From JAVBLK01 sp031553565 (GTDB taxonomy: Bacteria > Bacillota > Clostridia > Christensenellales > DUVY01): a stretch of DNA of 32,989 nucleotides. The notes beneath the pieces were generated by a model. The model was not told the DNA's origin. It did no database searches and saw only the letters and a program-made list of their open reading frames with translations. Positions 29,798-32,989 of the stretch are shown here, in pieces. The stretch lies in the NCBI GenBank assembly GCA_031553565.1, contig JAVBLK010000047.1, positions 1 to 32,989 on the forward strand. Reading direction: 5' to 3'. Numbering within the stretch: position 1 is the first letter of the stretch; each line of letters opens with the position of its first letter. A program made the translations under genes and the position numbers.

Positions 29798-31552
29798 CTA
29801 TTTGCCTTGCGGCGCCTTTATCGATATATTCGCCTCGTTAAGCTGCTTTTGAGTGACAGAGGACGGCGCGTTCATCATCAGGTCCTGCGCGTTCTTGTTC
29901 ATCGGGAAGGTGATGACCTCGCGGATATTGGGCGTATCGCACAGCAGCATGACCATCCTGTCCACGCCGGGCGCGATCCCCGCGTGGGGCGGCGCGCCGA
30001 ATTTGAAGGCGTTGTACAGCGCCGAAAACTTTTCCTCGACAACCTCTTTTGGGGTGCCGACCAGCGCGAACGCCTTTTCCATTATTTCCGGCTCGTGGTT
30101 TCTTACCGCGCCGGAGGACAGCTCGGTGCCGTTGCAGACAATGTCGTACTGATAGGCAAGTATGTCCAGCGGGTCCTTGTTCATCAGCGCGTCCATGCCC
30201 CCCTGCGGCATCGAGAACGGGTTATGGCAGAACTCCAGCTTATTGTTTTCCTCATCCCATTCGTACATCGGGAAATCGACTATCCAGCAGAAACGGTAGA
30301 CGTTCTTTTCAAGCAGGTTAAGACCCGCCGCAAGCGCCGTCCTTAAATACCCGGCCTTCTTCTGCGCCGCCAAAAGCTTATCGGCGCAAACGACCGCTAC
30401 AAACGACTCGGCTCTTAAATCAAGCTGCTTTATCAGCTGTTTCTGGATTTCGGGCGTAAGGTATTTTGCAATGCCGCCCGAAAACGCGCCGTCCGCGCCT
30501 AATTTGAACCAATAGACGGCGTCAGCGTATTCCTTTACGGCCATATCGGCGCAAAGGCTGTCAATAAACTTGCGGTTGCCCTTGAAATTATGGACTGCGA
30601 CAGCCTTTATGATCTTGTTTGAAAGCGGCGCAAAGCCGCAGCGGTTCAGCGCGTCCGTGACGTCCGACACCCTTAACGGGTTCCTGAGGTCGGGCTTGTC
30701 GGTGCCGAAGTCCTCCAGCGCGGCGCGGTAAGGTATCCGCACAAACGGCGCCTTGTCGGCTTTCCAGTTGGAAAACTTACTGAAAATGCGCGGCAGTATA
30801 TCCTCTAGGACGGCGAACACGTCCTCCTGCGTGGCGAACGCCATTTCCATATCAAGCTGATAGAACTCGCCGGGGCTGCGGTCGGCGCGCGCGTCCTCGT
30901 CGCGGAAGCACGGCGCGATCTGAAAATATTTATCAAAGCCGGAGCACATTAAAAGCTGCTTGTACTGCTGCGGCGCCTGCGGCAGCGCGTAGAACTTTCC
31001 GGCGTGCAGGCGGCTGGGCACGATATAGTCCCTCGCGCCCTCCGGCGAGGAGCTGGTCAAAATCGGCGTGGCGATTTCCAGAAAGCCGATCTCGTTCATC
31101 AGCCGCCGTATCTCGCTGATTATCTCGAAACGCTTGACAATGTTTTTCTTGACGTCGGGGTTGCGGAGGTCGAGGAACCTGTATTTGAGCCTTGTATCCT
31201 CCTTCGCCGCCGTGGAATTAGCTATTTCAAAGGGAAGCTCGGAATAGCATCTTCCTAAAACCGTTATTTCGGTCGGTATTACCTCTATCATCCCAGTCGG
31301 CATATCGGGGTTGGGGCTGCTGCGCTTTACGACCTTGCCCTTGACCGAAACCGTGGACTCGCCGGGGATAGCCCGCGCCGTCTCCATCATTTTCGCGTCC
31401 GATACAGTGACCTGCGTCATACCGTAAAAATCGCGCAACACCATAAACATTACGGCGCCGATATCGCGAACGTTGTGCAGCCACCCGTTCAGGGTAACGT
31501 TTTTGCCGACATCCGCCTCTTTAAGCTGCCCGCAATTATGAGTCCTGTCCAT
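29798..31552 (-). CDS. aspS: Aspartyl-tRNA synthetase
   Basis: The class II synthetase charges tRNA-Asp with aspartate. The 584 residues show the N-terminal OB anticodon-binding domain (NVTLNGWLHNVRDIGAVMFM), motif 1 and the flipping loop region (SSPEGARDYIVPSR), motif 2 (FRDEDARADRSPGEFYQLDM), the bacterial GAD insertion (about 290-410) and motif 3 (GAPPHAGIAPGVDRMVMLL). His26 after GWL corresponds to the position where non-discriminating AspRS enzymes carry histidine, so it may also make Asp-tRNA-Asn for amidation; this is inference. The ATG has GGAGGG upstream. A consensus promoter lies at 31815-31843, and MITE copy D lies between it and the gene. hisS, the usual neighbour in Bacillota, is absent. 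Confidence 0.97.
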   Translation of the reverse strand: MDRTHNCGQLKEADVGKNVTLNGWLHNVRDIGAVMFMVLRDFYGMTQVTVSDAKMMETARAIPGESTVSVKGKVVKRSSPNPDMPTGMIEVIPTEITVLGRCYSELPFEIANSTAAKEDTRLKYRFLDLRNPDVKKNIVKRFEIISEIRRLMNEIGFLEIATPILTSSSPEGARDYIVPSRLHAGKFYALPQAPQQYKQLLMCSGFDKYFQIAPCFRDEDARADRSPGEFYQLDMEMAFATQEDVFAVLEDILPRIFSKFSNWKADKAPFVRIPYRAALEDFGTDKPDLRNPLRVSDVTDALNRCGFAPLSNKIIKAVAVHNFKGNRKFIDSLCADMAVKEYADAVYWFKLGADGAFSGGIAKYLTPEIQKQLIKQLDLRAESFVAVVCADKLLAAQKKAGYLRTALAAGLNLLEKNVYRFCWIVDFPMYEWDEENNKLEFCHNPFSMPQGGMDALMNKDPLDILAYQYDIVCNGTELSSGAVRNHEPEIMEKAFALVGTPKEVVEEKFSALYNAFKFGAPPHAGIAPGVDRMVMLLCDTPNIREVITFPMNKNAQDLMMNAPSSVTQKQLNEANISIKAPQGK

Positions 31553-31590
31553 ATCTATAATTCCCTCCGGAAAAAAGCATGCCGGCCTAA

Positions 31591-31775
31591 GTAAACGCTG
31601 AATAAATGAGGTTAAGGAAACAATGAATAAATGAGGTAAATTTAAAGCAAGTATTTTTAAGGCAGAAAACAGCTTGTTTTTGCAGCAAATAGTAGAACTA
31701 TTTGTGAAGAAAAGAAGACGTTTTCATCCGAAAAAGACGCAGCTACTAAATTATTCTTAGATTTTCAGCGTTTAC
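31591..31775 (-). repeat. MITE copy D (185 bp) with CTAA target duplication and doubled terminus
   Basis: It starts GTAAACGCTGAA and ends TTCAGCGTTTAC, a perfect 12-bp terminal inverted repeat, flanked by CTAA on both sides (31587-31590 and 31776-31779). It is about 26 bp longer than copies C and E because the left terminus is duplicated (AATAAATGAGGTTAA then GGAAACAATGAATAAATGAG). The central hairpin CAAATAGT-AGA-ACTATTTG is perfect. It lies inside the aspS leader. Confidence 0.92.
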
Positions 31776-31814
31776 CTAAATAACCGGCTGCAAAATACGC
31801 ATAATATTGCATCA

Positions 31815-31843
31815 ATTCTATAATATCCGCGCCCTAAAGTCAA
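31815..31843 (-). promoter_or_regulatory. Predicted sigma-A promoter of aspS, upstream of the MITE
   Basis: The minus strand has TTGACT (31838-31843), 17 bp and TAGAAT (31815-31820). Transcription from here would run through all of MITE copy D before reaching the aspS start, giving a leader of about 255 bases. Confidence 0.55.
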
Positions 31844-31904
31844 TTGTAATACTAAGCAGCGTTTAAATCCGCCGCTTATTTACGGGTGGATTAACGAGGA
31901 AAAT

Positions 31905-31959
31905 GCCTGAAAACGTAGCCCGTATCCGCCGGATACGAACGAGTATTTCAGGCTTTTTT
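31905..31959 (+). terminator. Orphan branched hairpin with T-run
   Basis: GCCTGAAA (31905-31912) pairs with TTTCAGGC (31946-31953), an inner perfect hairpin CGTATCC-GCC-GGATACG (31921-31937) sits within, and six T follow on the plus strand (31954-31959). On plus there is no gene upstream in the gap that it could end. On minus it follows the TPR/Imm51 gene by about 110 bp with a weaker T-run, so it may be that gene's terminator working in both directions. The rest of 31780-32068 shows no gene. Confidence 0.55.
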
Positions 31960-32068
31960 CACCGGAAGATATCGTAAAAACGGTAGATTTATACGCGGAT
32001 CATTAACTTGGGATTTGGGCCACGGGCTTTACGCACCTCTTAGGGCGGGGAAACTTTATTTGACAAGC

Positions 32069-32827
32069 TTACTCCCATAAAATAAATTCACTTTCTTCAC
32101 GAACAATGCGATAGAGCTCATCTTCATTGTCCATCAGTGACCGGATGAGTTCCACAAACTTCTCCGCCCGCATTTCATTTTCCGGTGTTAAATCGTAATA
32201 CGCAACATACATTCCCGCTTCCGGGTCGGTATCCATACCTTCCATAATGTCCGGCGTGTATTTTGGCAGATAATAATTGAAAAATGCTTCCCAGTTATAG
32301 CCATTCATGTAGGCTTCTTTGTTAATCTTGTGCATTTTTTCACCGATGGCGAACGGCTTGTTGTGTTCGATATAAAAACAAACCGAGACGCTGTTGTCAT
32401 GTTTAACAACAGCTGTGTAGCCTTGGAGCGAGTTATCGGCTGTCAACCCTGCCTCAATTTCAATATCGCCGCAGTCTGCAAGATATTCGTGGCACATATC
32501 AATAAGATCTTGCACATCTTCATTGCCGGGGTCAAGCTCAATGCTCCGATTCAAGAGTTCCAGCGCCTTTTCTTCTACGTCTAGATAAAAATAGGCGTAT
32601 CCAAGCCGATACAACCAAAGAGGATCATTCTTTCCTTGATCCTCGACAGAGAGCAGCAGTGCCGCCGCCTTGCCATAGTCCTCAATATTGTTGTACGCCC
32701 TTGCCAGAATGCAGGTCAACTCATAATCCCGAATTTCAGTCGGGATTTCCAAAGCGGCACTGATAATCTTTTCGTGGTCAAGATTTTTGTGCCATTTTTC
32801 GAGCTGCTTTAATAGCTCTTTGTCCAT
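32069..32827 (-). CDS. TPR-repeat protein with Imm51-like immunity domain
   Basis: The 252 residues have an N-terminal tetratricopeptide part (IISAALEIPTEIRDYELTCI, YNNIEDYGKAAALLLSVEDQ, WLYRLGYAYFYLDVEEKALE, LLNRSIELDPGNEDVQDLID, about 15-115) and a C-terminal domain (about 130-252) whose NGYNWEAFFNYYLPKY, GMDTDPEAGMYVAYY and FVELIRSLMDNE resemble Imm51 immunity proteins of polymorphic toxin systems. TPR parts occur fused to such domains in Bacillota. It would neutralise a toxin in the cytoplasm; no cognate toxin is in view. The ATG has AGAGGA 7 bases upstream. The sequence is visibly more AT-rich than the housekeeping genes, as expected of acquired DNA. The Imm51 link is from pattern memory and not verified. 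Confidence 0.7.
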   Translation of the reverse strand: MDKELLKQLEKWHKNLDHEKIISAALEIPTEIRDYELTCILARAYNNIEDYGKAAALLLSVEDQGKNDPLWLYRLGYAYFYLDVEEKALELLNRSIELDPGNEDVQDLIDMCHEYLADCGDIEIEAGLTADNSLQGYTAVVKHDNSVSVCFYIEHNKPFAIGEKMHKINKEAYMNGYNWEAFFNYYLPKYTPDIMEGMDTDPEAGMYVAYYDLTPENEMRAEKFVELIRSLMDNEDELYRIVREESEFILWE

Positions 32828-32892
32828 CGTTTTATCCTCTGTAAATTCGTTTTATCCGCCTGTGGTGATGAAGATGCACTAAGTCGTAAATT

Positions 32893-32988
32893 TCATTTAT
32901 AACCATAGATTTTCAAACCGTTTTCATCAAAATCATATTCAAACTTACCTATGCTGTCAATGAGTTCTTTCAACGCCAAAACATTGTA
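32893..32988 (-). CDS. C-terminal end of an unknown protein (runs off the window end)
   Basis: The minus strand gives an open frame from the window edge ending in TGA at 32893-32895, with the last residues LALKELIDSIGKFEYDFDEN then GLKIYGYK. Only about 31 residues are visible, so the family cannot be named. It is on the same strand as the TPR/Imm51 gene, 65 bp upstream, and has similar base composition, so both may belong to one accessory (toxin/immunity-type) cluster that continues beyond the window. Confidence 0.5.
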   Translation of the reverse strand, partial: YNVLALKELIDSIGKFEYDFDENGLKIYGYK

Positions 32989-32989
32989 C

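Noticed and set aside
1..32989. tRNA, rRNA or prophage genes
   Set aside because: All intergenic stretches were scanned for T-arm-like GTTCRANNC and for phage structural or integrase genes; none was seen.

Overview
The window looks like a chromosomal segment of a Clostridia-type bacterium (Bacillota), probably an uncultured or gut lineage; the exact order cannot be told from sequence alone. Reasons: the asp23 - fakA(yloV) - recG gene order, several TTG start codons behind good Shine-Dalgarno sequences, a KtrAB potassium uptake pair, a DUF1540 protein, a YacL-type PIN/TRAM membrane protein, and a SpoIID-like fragment that hints at a spore-forming ancestry. There are no rRNA or tRNA genes, no CRISPR array and no prophage.

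Layout. 1-485: the 5' end of an IS5-family transposase running off the window, then a remnant of a small repeat. 486-6649 (all minus): housekeeping block trmN6 - rsmI - asp23 - fakA - recG, with an unusually long leader before fakA. 6849-13707 (all minus): accessory surface block, made of a two-HTH regulator, an ECF sigma factor with a membrane anti-sigma partner, a secreted papain-like (C39-like) protease and a 1254-residue lipoprotein carrying ten near-identical 67-residue InlB-type repeats. 13708-17451: repeat-rich accessory zone with a decayed IS5 fragment, two lipoproteins (one a SpoIID fragment), a hairpin repeat family and a Myb/SANT-like regulator. 17452-23674: an unrecognised plus-strand gene, DUF1540, rplI, a secreted protein, a minimal ATP-dependent DNA ligase, and ktrB-ktrA. 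23832-29599 (minus): PIN/TRAM, VTT-domain and other membrane proteins, an M1 zinc-peptidase lipoprotein and a DUF2130 nuclease-like protein. 29798-31552: aspS. 32069-32989: a TPR protein with an Imm51-like immunity domain and the tail of another gene.

The most noteworthy structure is not a gene. A 151-185 bp MITE-like element is present in four full copies (13103, 17125, 29623, 31591) and one truncated copy (341). It has imperfect terminal inverted repeats, a central hairpin and, in three copies, a perfect 4-bp target duplication (ATAG, TTTA, CTAA). One copy lies between a consensus promoter and the aspS start codon, another supplies the stop codon of the HTH gene. An IS5-family transposase gene and its decayed relative in the same window are plausible sources of the mobilising enzyme. 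A second repeat family (16099, 16220, partial at 13848) has two hairpins, one of which keeps its loop while both stem arms change together.

Regulation visible in the sequence includes several sigma-A promoters with 17-bp spacing, one overlapped by a perfect 8-4-8 palindrome, good intrinsic terminators after the surface-protein genes, and at least four genes whose -10 box lies only 6-10 bases from the start codon with no Shine-Dalgarno, suggesting leaderless or near-leaderless mRNAs.
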